Source: Sphagnum magellanicum (lineage: Eukaryota; Streptophyta; Sphagnopsida; Sphagnales; Sphagnaceae). Taken from it: a DNA stretch of 64,000 nucleotides. The DNA is taken from NCBI GenBank assembly GCA_021904315.1, contig CM038914.1:17967065-18031064 (forward strand), written 5' to 3'. Position numbers and translations under genes: made by a program. Shown one piece after another: positions 25,480 through 36,229 of this stretch. The number at the start of each line of letters is the position of its first letter. Positions within the stretch are counted from its first letter, which is position 1. Under the pieces are notes generated by a model that saw nothing but the letters and a program-made list of their open reading frames with translations, made no database searches and was not told the DNA's origin.

Positions 25480-26850
25480 TAGATTAAAAAAAATTGCAAC
25501 TTGGATACTGTTAATTTTTCAATTAAAAAACTTACATAATTTTCACGTAATTATACAAACCTTGAATACAACTTCTTTACGCCAACATTATGAAAACATC
25601 AATCATGATCATAACCTTCAAATGTTTCATATGGGTAAAAACATGGTTAAGTGGTTCATGTTTGGCATTTTGAAGAATCCACATCTTACACTAGTTACAA
25701 TTCTTGCATTTAAAATAATTATCAAATAATAAATCCTATAATTATCTTGTATGGTTTTGGTCACAAATATTAATAAACCATCTATAAATATCCCTAAACA
25801 TGTGATTGGTCAATAAATTTAAAGAAAAGTTTAAAGATTTCAATGTGAAATGGAATATCAATTGTAAAAAATGATGAAAATCATGACAAGTTAAAATTTT
25901 AAATATGAAAAACGTATATTGGAAAAAATTTAATCCATTTTACAATTAAATTATTCATTTTATGGTGGTTTATTTTTTTTTTTAATTTAATTTTGATATT
26001 ACTATGACATACTTTTTGAGTTCAAATTTTTCATTTCCTATGTGTGAAAAACACAATGTCATCATTTCAAAAGTCCACAATGAGTCCATTCTTTTCTTAA
26101 AACTCATCCATAATTTTTAATAAAATTTTCACTAAAGTTTATTGTAACATGGATAATGAATTTTTAAAAAAAATCTAATATGATTTTACATTTTAAATTC
26201 ATCTATAATCCAAAAAAACTACAACTGTGATAATTTAAATAGTCCACCTAATTGTGCTTTCACGCATATCTTATGTCTTATAGAAATAAAAATACACCAT
26301 GTATCAATATATGTGCACAAATTTATAAATTCATCAAAGTATTCATATATTTCAATCCATGATAGTCATGGGTTAATGATGATGTATGACGTACACATAG
26401 ATTCTTTCAATATAATAACTAATGTGGTTCAAAATCTATAGCAAAAACTTTTAATATTAATACATGAAAAGCAATACATATTGTATGTGTGTATAAAGTT
26501 CATTCATGTTCAATTTTTACATTCTTAAACAATTTTCAAACTATAATTCAATAATCTCCCGAACATTGCCAAATCATCAGTATGGGAGATTTTAATGTTG
26601 ACATTCTAAAACACAATAACCGACTAAAAAATGAACAAGAACTATTATATTTCAAGGATAAATTCCAATTAAAATCATAATTTAGCGAAAGCACCACAAA
26701 TGTTGGATTTCAATTATACCATATATGGGCAAATGACCTTGGAAATGAATACAAATCTAGTGTAACAGAAGCATATTGGTTTTTACAAATCGATTTATAT
26801 TGCGTTCAAATTACCAAACACACTTCCAATGTATAACAAAAAATCATTAA
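25480..26850 (+). pseudogene. Endonuclease/exonuclease/phosphatase domain at the Helitron C-terminus
   Basis: Directly downstream of the helicase relic, the + strand reads an APE-like endonuclease. The clearest marker is MGDFNVDILK (26582-26611), the catalytic GDFN motif of the family. FQLKSQFSESTTNVGFQL and HIWAN follow (the expected Asp before His is Tyr). The remains of an SDH-type end lie at 26769-26810 (TEAYWFLQIDLYCVQ). It continues in the same order from RLKKIATW, just after the helicase. Such a domain is known from Helitron2/Helentron elements and is not part of classical plant Helitrons. Numerous stops make it non-functional. Confidence 0.7.
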
Positions 26851-26870
26851 TGTCTCCATTTATTTAAAGT

Positions 26871-27500
26871 GTAGAGTTTGTGAAAATGTGCATGTAAATG
26901 TTGCACTTTCCACCTAATTAATTACTCCCAAAATGTTGGCACCTTATGGCTTGAATTTTCATTTTTACATTTTCTTTCATGGACCATGTGCAAAAAAAAT
27001 CATAAATATCAATAACAAGACAAAAGAAAATTTGAACAATTCTTTTATCCACACAAACACCCATCAAACCTCATAACAAAACACCTTTCATGGAAAACTT
27101 AAACTTGAAATGTGACAAAAACAAATATAAGAATTGTCAAATTGTCAAACTTCAAATTGAAAATGAGACTAAAAATACAAATCTTTCCATGCAAATTGTA
27201 TCCATTCAATATTGATGTTTGTTTCAAACATTGAAATACCTCATGCACATTGCTAAAAATTGTCTACATTATCCTAGTTTGAAAAACTTGGATTTTCTTA
27301 AACAATATAATTATTTACAACTTTATATTGATTTGTATGGTTAAAGAAAAGACAATGGAACTATGGTTTCAATTTCTAAATATGCACAATGAATTCTAAG
27401 ATTGTTAGAAAAAATTATTTTTTAGTATAAATGTGGAAAAAAATAATTATGATCTTTCATAAGGCCAACAAACTTGAGTTCATAGTAGAACATTAAATGT
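26871..27500. other. AT-rich DNA at the right edge of the Helitron
   Basis: No supported gene. The Helitron 3' end should lie in or just after this stretch, but I could not identify a hairpin followed by a CTRR end. At about 27,510 the composition changes abruptly to a higher-GC block. Confidence 0.4.
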
Positions 27501-27791
27501 AATACCTTATTTTCAGGACAGAGCCTCTCGTGGCAGAGCTGCTTGTTTCAACATGTCCTTGGAGTCAAATATGAAGCCATTGGTGACGTGTTTGCTTCTA
27601 TTGCCCAATTTGCTTTGATCTTCTCATTACTTGCTTCACATGGAGTAATAACCTTGGAGGTGGCCTCTGCCAAAATGGAAGTACTCACCATTTAAGAGAT
27701 GGTCTTTCCTTTGGTAGTGGAAATCTTTGGTGTTCTCCAGAAACAAGTCAATGATAAAAGTTATTATGTCCTTCAAAGGCTAAAAAGCTGA
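27501..27791 (+). pseudogene. Possible exon or gene fragment at the start of a higher-GC block
   Basis: One frame stays open for 64 codons to TAA at 27693, then for another 31 codons to TGA at 27789. It is hydrophobic in its middle (IAQFALIFSLLASHGVITLE). A splice-acceptor-like TTTTCAG occurs at 27510-27516, exactly where composition changes. I do not recognise the protein. It could be an exon fragment, a pseudogene or chance; the single internal stop argues against an intact gene. Confidence 0.25.
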
Positions 27792-30167
27792 TGATTTGCA
27801 CACTGGTGCTAACAAACTATGGATCTATCAACAAATCCATAGAGAATATAGTGAAATGCTTTTGGATTTTCAAACTTAAGCCTTACCTACTATTGATGAA
27901 CTACCACTAGTATCTTCTGAAGTAAAAATTATTTTCCCTTCTGCTTCTGATTCTTGCTTGTTTATATTGGCATCTTCTTCAATATTTGCCTTCGTTCTCA
28001 GAACCAGATCTTTGTTTCAAGTTAATGTCATCTCTACTTGAGTTACTCATTTTGAACAGGAGTCGTAAAACCTTTTACATTTTCTGTGTTAGCCAAATCC
28101 TTGGGACAATTTGGTTTCAGCATTGATGCTGAAAACATAATTACTTGTTATTTGATGTCAAGATTGCAGTTCATCATGCTTTGCATCTTTCACAGTCCAG
28201 TCAAGTTTTGTTCAAAGATGTCAGAGTTGCTCACTCAGGTTACAGAAAGGTGTTAGATTAGGATCTCCTCTAGGTGTGATGACATGATCAGTTTTGAAGG
28301 GTGCTCTTTTTCCAACTTCTTCTTCTACACATTCTGTTTGACATGAGTTGCTATTTGTTTTGTAAGAAGTGCTTAGTGCATGCAGCAACATTATAAAATC
28401 GTGGATGCTGAATGTCTCTAAACTTGAAAGTACACTTTTACATATCATAAAAGGGATGCTTTCTTTGGTCTTGAAAGGTACTGCAGATTATATTGTACAG
28501 CTTTTGTTTGCAGCCTTCTAAACTTATATAGATTAGGCCTGAATTGTCATTGAAGTCCAAACTCCAGTTCCTGAATTTTCTTTCAGAGAGATGCTGCTCC
28601 AGATCAGTTGACGCATTATCCAAATAAAAGAACTCCTTAATGCCATTTGGGTTTGGGAATTTCAGGATGAGAATTCAGACATTACAAGTTTGAATTCTTG
28701 TGTCTTCTTCCTTGTTGGGATTGATTTAGTAAGTCTCTCAAATGCATATGTATGATGTTCAAATTGTAAGTCTGTTGATTCATTCAAAGTAGGTAATGAT
28801 CATAACATTGAAAAGACTCTCAGTCAAGAGTTATTTGACAGGTAGTCAAGCAGCATTCCTCATCTTTGCAATCCTGATGAATAGCAACCCACTGTAGGTG
28901 TTTTCAATAGCAGGGATGATAGCAGGTGTTTTCAACAGCTTTCTGGCTGTTGTAGAACACTGGGCAGTCACCACGTATGCTGACATGTGGGTCAGGCAGC
29001 TGCTGAATTTCCATAATCTGACCATGCAGCAAACTCATTCCCACAGAAATGCTATGCCATATTCCCCCTAAATTATCAAGCTAGAGGTGTCAAACTGCTG
29101 AGCCACATCCAGTGTACTCCAGACTTAATCTAGGCAAAGTGGATTCAAAGCTCAATTTTCTCTTGAAACATAATGGAGGGGTGGCAACACTGAGTTAGTG
29201 CACCATTTTTGGAGCCTGAGTTCAGTGAGATTATGACAATTTGTATGTGCAGGTATCAAGAACCAGATAAATGGAAAGCTATGGATTGATTGAACTAAAA
29301 TTGCCATAGGCAGCAAGCTAATTGGAGTGTGTTTGAATTCTGTATGACTTCACGGGTACAATCAAAGGAGCCACTGGATGTGTTATGACCCATAGCTTAG
29401 GTTTTTGTGAATTGTAAAAAAAAAATCCACCACTTTGAAATGTGTTTTGTATCTATAAAACAATGTTGCTAATATATCAGTGACCTTCAGTGGTTTAGCA
29501 CACTAGGGCACCATTTCGAATGATCAATTCATAGTAAAATGTAGGAACCAAGTCCTTTCAAAAGTTCTATAGAAGACAGATCATTCCTCTGCTTGCTCTA
29601 AAAGAATGTGCCTCATCCAAGGTCCTGCACATGTGCTTTGATTGGAAGAAGAAACTAAGCAACTTTCAACAACATTGTCACCTTGACACAACCAATTTGG
29701 CAATAGCCATACTCTGGGATAATGTGCTACTGGTTTTCTGAATTTATTGTAGAGTCTGGTTGCTGGCAATATGGTTGAAGATTCTCTTGATTCATTGTGT
29801 GCCTCATAAAGGGTGTTGAACTAAAGCAATTGGACTACTTTGTTAGATGGTGGCACCCTGGCTCTTTCTCCAACCAGCAAGTGTGCTAACTACCCTGCCC
29901 TGCACCAACTGACAGAGTGTGGGGAAGAAGACTGAAGATGCAAAATAGTCTTGAGAAACTGCCTCCAGCCCTCCTTTTCCTGTGTGTAACCCAACTGTCA
30001 TTGCTGGTTTTGTTAAACTTAGATGCCTGGTTTCAATCTGCTGGATTTCTGTTCATGAAGTCAGGATCCATTGACACATGTGAAATAGAAACTGGAACAT
30101 ATGAATGCCATTGTCTGTCTCATGTGTTGTTATGGTCGAGCTGTTTGTAGTCTTGTTAGAAGGTCTT
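27792..30167. other. Higher-GC, unique-looking block without a supported gene
   Basis: The base composition resembles that around the six-exon gene, and no transposon signatures are seen. Open stretches on either strand (28221-28448, 28438-28623, 29581-29769, 29917-30150) are short, overlap one another and match no family I know. Introns or UTRs of an unrecognised gene are possible. Confidence 0.4.
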
Positions 30168-30255
30168 CTTATATGTTGTTATGGTCGAGACCAATCTTCA
30201 AGTTTTGTCTGTCCACAGTCTTGTTCAATTGGTCTCAACAATAACAACACATAAG
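30168..30255 (+). repeat. Strong 28-bp stem hairpin, 32-nt loop
   Basis: Arms 30168-30195 and 30228-30255 are complementary at 25 of 28 positions, around a 32-nt loop. The core words are TGTTGTTAT and GAGACCAAT, repeated inverted. A partial extra copy of the left arm (TGTTGTTATGGTCGAG) lies 50 bp upstream at 30125-30140. The size fits a plant microRNA precursor, but an old foldback insertion would look the same. Confidence 0.8.
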
Positions 30256-31244
30256 AATATTACCTGTCATGGTGCTTGATAAGCTTCCTCTCAGCAGGGG
30301 AGCAAGCAATAATGGGTAACTTTCTTCGTAAAATGTGGTACAAAATTGCAGCTGATGAAGACCTGCATGAAGTTTCTGCAAAATTCAGAAACCCCACAAA
30401 ATCTTTCACTAACATCAATTGTTTTATTTAGTTAAGTAGTCCTTAAAATGCCAGTGTGATCTCTAACAAGTAGAAAAGTGCATGATGTTTTTGTGCACAA
30501 TGTTTCTCTGTACAACAACGATTCCTGTTGCAAATGCCATAGTCCACCAGGTGATTGATTAACTGTCTTCAAATTTGGTTCAATTGTGAGCTCATCATCA
30601 GCATCATCATCATCCTACTTCGAATGATGACTTTGCAAAAATCTCTTCAATTATCTCCTTGGAGTTTGACAAATCTGCCTACATGGTGGATTACCATTCT
30701 CAACAGCCATTCCCTTGGGAGCAATGCAGCCAAATGATTGACCTTGTCATATACATTCTCATGTGATTGTCACATGTACATGAAGCATCCCACCTTGTAC
30801 CACTTCATCCTAGCCTCTTATTTTGGGAATGCCCCCACCCTGGGGCCTTGCCCTACTTCCCCAATACTTTCATCAATCTCCAACATATATATTTGTTTGG
30901 CCATAACCAAAATTTAAATGGATTGGTAAAATCTTAGAACATCTTACTCACCTATCCTGAGCTAAGAACTTAGTGAATCGGAAAATTTGTTTGGGTATAT
31001 CTGGGTTGATGATTTTTTTTGGTTTCTATATTTTTCCCAAGTCTGTTGTAGTAGCAAGAGTTTGCACCATAGTCTTCAAGGCGATCAAGATCAGTTTTGC
31101 CTCTTATCTCATCTCTTCATTTTGACAAATTTACGACAACATTTTCTTTTCATTTGTGTTCCTTTTTGAGACTTCTTTTTTCATTGTTTCTAAGCTCTTA
31201 ACAATTTATCACCCTACAAAAAGATTTAATGAAATATTTGTGAC
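30256..31244. other. Intergenic DNA, no gene seen
   Basis: No supported coding region. The stretch 30780-30880 is C-rich; the remainder returns to AT-rich composition towards the MITE at 31,248. Confidence 0.4.
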
Positions 31245-31247
31245 TAA

Positions 31248-31586
31248 GTTTAAACCAGTGTTGTACCAGTACACAGGCTGCAACCTGGGTATATAGTACT
31301 GGTATGAGTACTAGTATAAAAGAACATACCAGTCTGGTATGAAACCTGAGATACACCAAGTTTATACCACGTTTATATGTGCCCAATACCAGGTTCATAC
31401 CTGCCATATACCAGGCAAAAATCAGCCTTGGACCTAATACCAGTACCCAACTGGTATGACAGTTTTTAAAATGTGCCTGATACCAGTACCTGCCAGGTAT
31501 TGGGAAAAAACAAACAAAAAAACCCTGATACCAGTACTGGTGTGGTATGTTCAAAAGTTGATACCAGTACAACACTGGTTTTAACC
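31248..31586. mobile_element. Foldback MITE, 339 bp, TAA target duplication
   Basis: The left end GTTTAAACCAGTGTTGTAC and the inverted right end GGTTAAAACCAGTGTTGTAC match over most of 20 bp. The element is flanked on both sides by TAA (31245-31247 and 31587-31589). A 3-bp TAA/TTA duplication is the signature of PIF/Harbinger-type insertion. The interior holds many copies of ATACCAGTA and TACTGGTAT, so it is self-complementary at several scales. A 137-codon open stretch on the minus strand is a by-product of these repeats and is not a gene. Confidence 0.65.
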
Positions 31587-31589
31587 TAA

Positions 31590-32028
31590 CCAAGATCACT
31601 GTATCAAGCACTGAAAATTACTCTGAATTGAAATACACTAAATTCTAATAAACCTAATTGATTCCAACAGATACCTCAAGATATTGAAGGGTCAAATAGA
31701 TAACCTACCCTTAATTGAACTTCAGGCTATATAGGAACACATTATCCTGACTTTAGTCAGACACAAATTGGATACATATGTATATCTACCTTTACTAGCC
31801 CTGAAAAACAAAAATCTGGTTCTACTCACCTCAAAACAAAGGTAATTGAAGTGCTTATTCCAGCTCAGACCAGAGTGAAAAGAAGCTAATCAAGTGAATC
31901 TATGGTTTAGTGTAGGGGAATGCCCTGGCAGCAGGGCATTACACGTTGTGAATTGAGGGCATAGACAAAGGTCAGCGTCCTACTGCCCATGCATTTTTCC
32001 TGGCATAATAATCAAGGCATGCTAGTAT
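31590..32028. other. Spacer between MITE and gypsy element
   Basis: No gene seen. A short palindrome, TGCCCTGGCAGCAGGGCA, lies at about 31921-31938. The gypsy target duplication begins at 32029. Confidence 0.5.
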
Positions 32029-32033
32029 AGTAG

Positions 32034-32502
32034 TATCGTACCCAGATACGCATTGGCGTTCTCATGCCCTTGCCTCTAATGATGCTCCTCACTAAACATC
32101 TAAACTACCTGCACATGGCAAACCATGCGCTAGTGAGCTTCGGCATTCAGACTCGTCTTGTAATCTAGGGCTAACCCTGACCTCTAGATGGGTGGGACTC
32201 AACCCGCTACAGACTTCCCAAGTGGTAGAAAGCCTTGTCGCCTAGGATTACCATTTCATGTCTCTCGGCCTAATTGCAAACTTGTGTCTAGTTTAAGGAC
32301 TTAATGCATCAAGAGCATCTCCTTAGGCCCCCTTCTTCAAACCCTCACTCATCAACACCTATGCGGCTCATGAGAGTTGAACCTAGCCCAACATTTAGAC
32401 TTGCAACCCAAGTTGCCATAGGGGCCGCCCCACAGTGGTCCAAACTTAGGCCCTAACTAGGTGAATCTTCTCATTTGAAGGTTTGCCTAGAAGGGCATGT
32501 CA
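32034..32502 (-). repeat. 3' LTR of the gypsy element
   Basis: It aligns along its length with 38548-39028. The + strand end GGGCATGTCA is identical in both LTRs. The other end reads TATCGTACC here versus TGTCATACC in the partner, so the terminal TG has become TA (CA to TA in element orientation). It is preceded by AGTAG. Confidence 0.92.
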
Positions 32503-32516
32503 TTCTCCCCCACTTT
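32503..32516 (-). promoter_or_regulatory. Polypurine tract of the gypsy element
   Basis: On the minus strand AAAGTGGGGGAGAA directly abuts the TGACATGCCC start of the 3' LTR. This is the expected place and composition for the primer of plus-strand DNA synthesis. Confidence 0.85.
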
Positions 32517-33239
32517 AGAGGTGTCAATGTCCTTGTTGACATTATTTCAGGGTGATCGCCTTTGGGCACTTCTACCATTTTTTTCACTTCAATGCAATGG
32601 TGGAATTAGCTACTTCCCAATCAAAGGAAACCATTTGCGTTATGTATTTGTGTTCGTAGTGTAGGACGTATTACCGATTGTGTCTTTTGTTTCCACCCAA
32701 TGCGTTTACTTTTGATGTCTTCCCCAAATTCCCTTTTGCAACCATCTCTTCTTTCCTTGGAGTCCACTTCGAGTTTAACTTAAAGGTTTTGGTCATGACA
32801 CCAAATGAGGGTTACAAACGCATCAACAAATAGTGTCAAATTTTGGTTTTATGGTTTCAACGCCTTTATTCAAGCAGGACACAATTTGCAAATTCATGCA
32901 TAGGAAGTTTGATTTCTCCACTTGGGGATGTGCCATTTTATTTCTATGCACCACCACCCCAATTTCACTTAACCAAAACTTATAGTTTTTCAATTTGAAT
33001 CCAACTCCAAGTCTATTTCCATTGGTTACCACCTCCTTGCCATTTTCAATTGCTTTCTCCACCATGAACTTTAATCTTTTCATTGTCGACCACACTCACA
33101 AAACCTTTAACCCTCCTTAAATTAATGAGGATAAATATTTTTGTTATTTTGTGGGTGGTCTTCTCTACTTTAGAAGGGGTTGATGCCCTCATCAACACTT
33201 AAGCCATTTGTAGGTGGATTTTTATTTTTCTTTTGAGTT

Positions 33240-33470
33240 TTCTTCACCCTAAGTTTGTGACCCCTTTCCTATTCAAATTTGTTCACCATCTTTAAAAGGT
33301 GGTTCAAGTGAGTAGGCTTCATCCACATTACCTCCTTATGATGGTAGCCCTTGTACTTCATGAAATATTTTTTGCTTTTAAGGTGTGTTTGCCTCACACG
33401 GAATGTGCCTTCGATTTTGGCCATTAGCTTATGTTCAATGGCATTCACTTTCAATCGCACCTTTTGTTTC
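33240..33470 (-). pseudogene. Chromodomain, C-terminal end of gypsy integrase
   Basis: The minus-strand open stretch 33460-33269 reads YFMKYKGYHHKEVMWMKPTH followed by LNHLLKMVNKFE. This is the aromatic-cage and helix pattern of a retroelement chromodomain (YLVKWKG, E-x-TW). It is the last coding unit before the 3' LTR, as in chromoviruses, where it guides integration to chromatin marks. The first half of the domain is less clear. Confidence 0.75.
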
Positions 33471-33899
33471 TAGTTTGGTCTTTGTTCATCATGCATAAAC
33501 AACTTCAATTTCGAAACGTAGAAGGTTAGATGTGCCACAAAATTAATCAGCAACTTTAGGGTATATATATGTCGAGGTGCGACTTATGCAAAATTTCATA
33601 AGGCCCTACATACTTGGCAGTGAAATGTGGGGATAGTCCATCATGCATCTTAAAGTCCTAGATGTTCAACCACATGTGTTGTTCAACCTCAAATTCCACA
33701 TGCCTTCGTGTTTTATTGGAATATTTTTCACATCGCTTTTGAGCTTGCTCCAAGAGCTTCTTGGTTTGGGCATATAACTCTTCACACCCTTTGACCATCT
33801 CCACAACTTCCTTGGAGTGATTTGTTCATCCCATGGGAATGGCTAAGTCCATCAAAGCTTTTTGGTTTTTTTGCCCAACATTAATTCAAATAGGGACAT

Positions 33900-34560
33900 T
33901 TTTATCACCGAGTGTGTTATAGAGTTTTAACAAAATTCCACCAAGCCTAGATGTTCACCCCGATCTTTTTTATTGGCCCTCACATAGTTTTTGAGGTATT
34001 GGTTCAACACCCCAGTGACCTTTTTTGTTTGGCAATTGGTTTGTGAATGAAATGTCGTATTAAAAAACAACTTTGTTCCCACCTTTTGGAACAAAGGCTT
34101 CGAGAAACTTATCATAAACTTGATGTCTATATTGCTTACAATGAATTAAGGCATCCCATGGTGCTTAAACCACATGTCAAAGAATAACTTTATTGAATCA
34201 AAAGTAGTTGCGGTCGTCTTTGTTGGAGCCATTTTTGTCAACTTAAAAAATTGATTGACTAGTACTAAAATGGCATGCATTCCATTCCATTTGGGGAGTT
34301 GCATCATGAAATTCGTGGAGACATTCTCCCATGATTCATTTGAGATCAATAGAGGCTTGTATAGTCCATATTTCTTTTTATAAATTGACTTTGAGTTTTG
34401 GCACTTTACACATGTGCGCACAAAATGCTTTACATCCTTTTTCATATCAAGCCAATAGAACATTTTCTCTATGGCCATTCTTGTGGTTCATTTCCCACGG
34501 TGTGTTGCCATGGGCACATCATGTTTTTGTTGCATGATCTTTTTGTGCAACTTTCCTACT
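33900..34560 (-). pseudogene. Gypsy integrase, catalytic residues lost
   Basis: Reading down the minus strand, a zinc-binding segment (C-VKC within TCVKCQNSK, about 34420) is followed by the core domain. The first catalytic aspartate is replaced: VSTNFMMQLP has Asn (AAT) where Asp (GAT) is expected. The glutamate of the TDGQTE motif is Lys (TNCQTKK). Two open stretches, 34478-34146 and 34115-33927, are broken by one stop region. An integrase with these changes cannot join DNA ends. Confidence 0.82.
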
Positions 34561-34579
34561 AGCACATAGATTTGGGATT

Positions 34580-35700
34580 GCTTCCATTTTAGTAATCCTT
34601 ACTTTAAAGTGATGTCTTTCATCATTTTCCATTTTTGCAACGCTTTGAAATATCTTTGTGCGACTAGATCTTACACATAAGCCGCCCTTATCCTTTGTTC
34701 GAAACTACTTTCCCTTTGGAAGATGGCCTTTAATGCCTTAGTCTTGGTTGGGGGTTTTTCCACTTGAAATTTTTCCTTCCTACTTAGCCATCAGGAAAGA
34801 GATTCGAAAGCGGTTTCACCATATGCGAAAATCTTTTTGTAAACTTTTGGTAGAAGTTAGTTAAGCCTAGGAAGGATAGAATTCCTTTGACCATGATTAG
34901 TCTTTTCCAATTTCTATGCCTTGCAACTTTCTAAGGTTGGGCTTCGTCTCTTCCCTTGATAAAATGTGTACTAGAAAGTTCATTTCTTCTTGGGAAAACT
35001 CACTTTTAGCCTTATTGGCAAAGAACTTATTTTTTCGAAGTTTATTCAAAACATATTATAGGTGTTTTGCATGTTCTTTTGCAATCTTGGAATACACCAA
35101 GATATCATCAATATAGATGATCACAAACCCATCCAGCTTCTCGTGGAAGATTGAGTTCATGAAGGTTGTGAATGTCGACAGGATGTTACATAACCCAAAT
35201 GGCATCACCAAAAACTCATATGAGCCATACCTAGTTTTTAGAGTTGTTTTTTCAACATCTTCATCTGTGATGTGGATTTGGTAGTACTTCGATTTGAGGT
35301 CAATTCGGCTAAAATATTTGGCCCCATTAAGCTGATTTAATAGATTAATGTCAATGTAAGGCAAAAGATAGTTCTTTTTTATGGTTATTTTGTTCACATC
35401 ATGGTAGTCAATACACATTTTCAACTTGCCATTTTTTTTATTAACAAACAAAACCAGTGACCCATGAGGCGACTTGTTTTGCCGAATATACTTCAACTAA
35501 GGAAGTCTTTTAATTTTTTTTGGAGCTTTTCTAGTACTTTTTGGTTTAAACTATAAGGTGCCTTGGATGATAGATTCAATCCATGCACCACTTTTATCTT
35601 ATGGTCACCCTCTCCACAAGTTGGAAGGGCATCGGGGAGTTCATATGTTAGAACCTTCAAAAAATTATTAAATGAATCCAAAATACAAGCAAGAGGTCGC
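34580..35700 (-). pseudogene. Gypsy reverse transcriptase, RNase H apparently missing
   Basis: The open stretch 35496-35056 carries FSRIDLKSKYYQIH (first catalytic Asp), FLVMPFGLCN and YIDDILVYS (catalytic YIDD, about 35115-35130). A fingers-region segment (PYSLNQKVLEKLQKKLKDFL) lies at 35681-35493. The thumb/connection, FLGLTNFYQKF, is readable to about 34.8 kb. After FKWKNPQ, only about 250 bp remain before the integrase zinc-binding region, too little for an RNase H domain of about 120 residues, and no TDAS motif is visible. Several stops interrupt the frame. Confidence 0.85.
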
Positions 35701-35751
35701 TTGCCCCTTGTGGCTTAGGTTCCCCATGGGAGATTTTCAAAAACATCAAAA

Positions 35752-36215
35752 CTAAAAACTAGGCAATTTTAATTCATTAACCAAAGCAACCAAGTTAATT
35801 CCTACTCCCATCAACATAGAATTGTATTTCGCATCTAAGGTCATTAACTTAAAGCCAACTTTGGCATGGATTCTCACCCTGCTTTTGGTGTGGAGGATGT
35901 TTACTTTGTCAAGATCCAAAAATGTGTTCTTTATAATTACATTAAAATTATCTAAATCACACAAGGTGAAGTTTTCAAAAATTGAAAACATGACACCTAA
36001 CGCTATGCTAAATGAGGGTTTAACTTTGCCTTGTGCCAAATGCACCATTACGAGATTTGCCACAAATTCGGTTTTGATTTTTAATCACTGCTTGCAGAAT
36101 CATGAACGAATTTGTTGCTCCTAAATCCAATAAACAACATACCAACTCATTATTTATCTTACATTTCAACTTTAACAAATTGGAGGCTTCACTTTCGTGG
36201 GCTTGTATTTCGGCC
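35752..36215 (-). pseudogene. Gypsy aspartic protease
   Basis: The minus-strand stretch reads CCLLDLGATNSFM near 36100-36140. In this family the active site is DSGATHNF, so Ser has become Leu (TTA in place of TCA). The downstream part to 35752 includes IALGVMFSIFENF and LCDLDNFNVI, consistent with the rest of the domain. It would be inactive as written. Confidence 0.75.
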
Positions 36216-36229
36216 ATGAAACCCCCTTG

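Larger units (their letters stand above)
18040..26870 (+). mobile_element. Decayed Helitron, Helitron2/Helentron-like
   Basis: A set of + strand relics lies in an order that fits one large rolling-circle transposon: RPA-like OB-fold protein (18.05-18.9 kb), repeat arrays (19.1-20.0 kb), Rep (about 21.4-23.9 kb), PIF1-type helicase (24.14-25.45 kb) and an APE-like endonuclease domain (25.5-26.85 kb). The Rep, helicase and endonuclease pieces are adjacent and collinear, which supports one ancestral polypeptide. Many stops and frameshifts show it is inactive. The terminal TC and CTRR ends and the 3' hairpin were not located, so the outer limits are approximate. Whether the RPA-like piece belongs to the same insertion is inferred from position only. 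Confidence 0.75.

Noticed and set aside
31198..31611. 137-codon minus-strand open stretch rich in YWYQ
   Set aside because: The repeats come from the ATACCAGTA words of the foldback MITE, and its ends coincide with the element rather than with gene signals.
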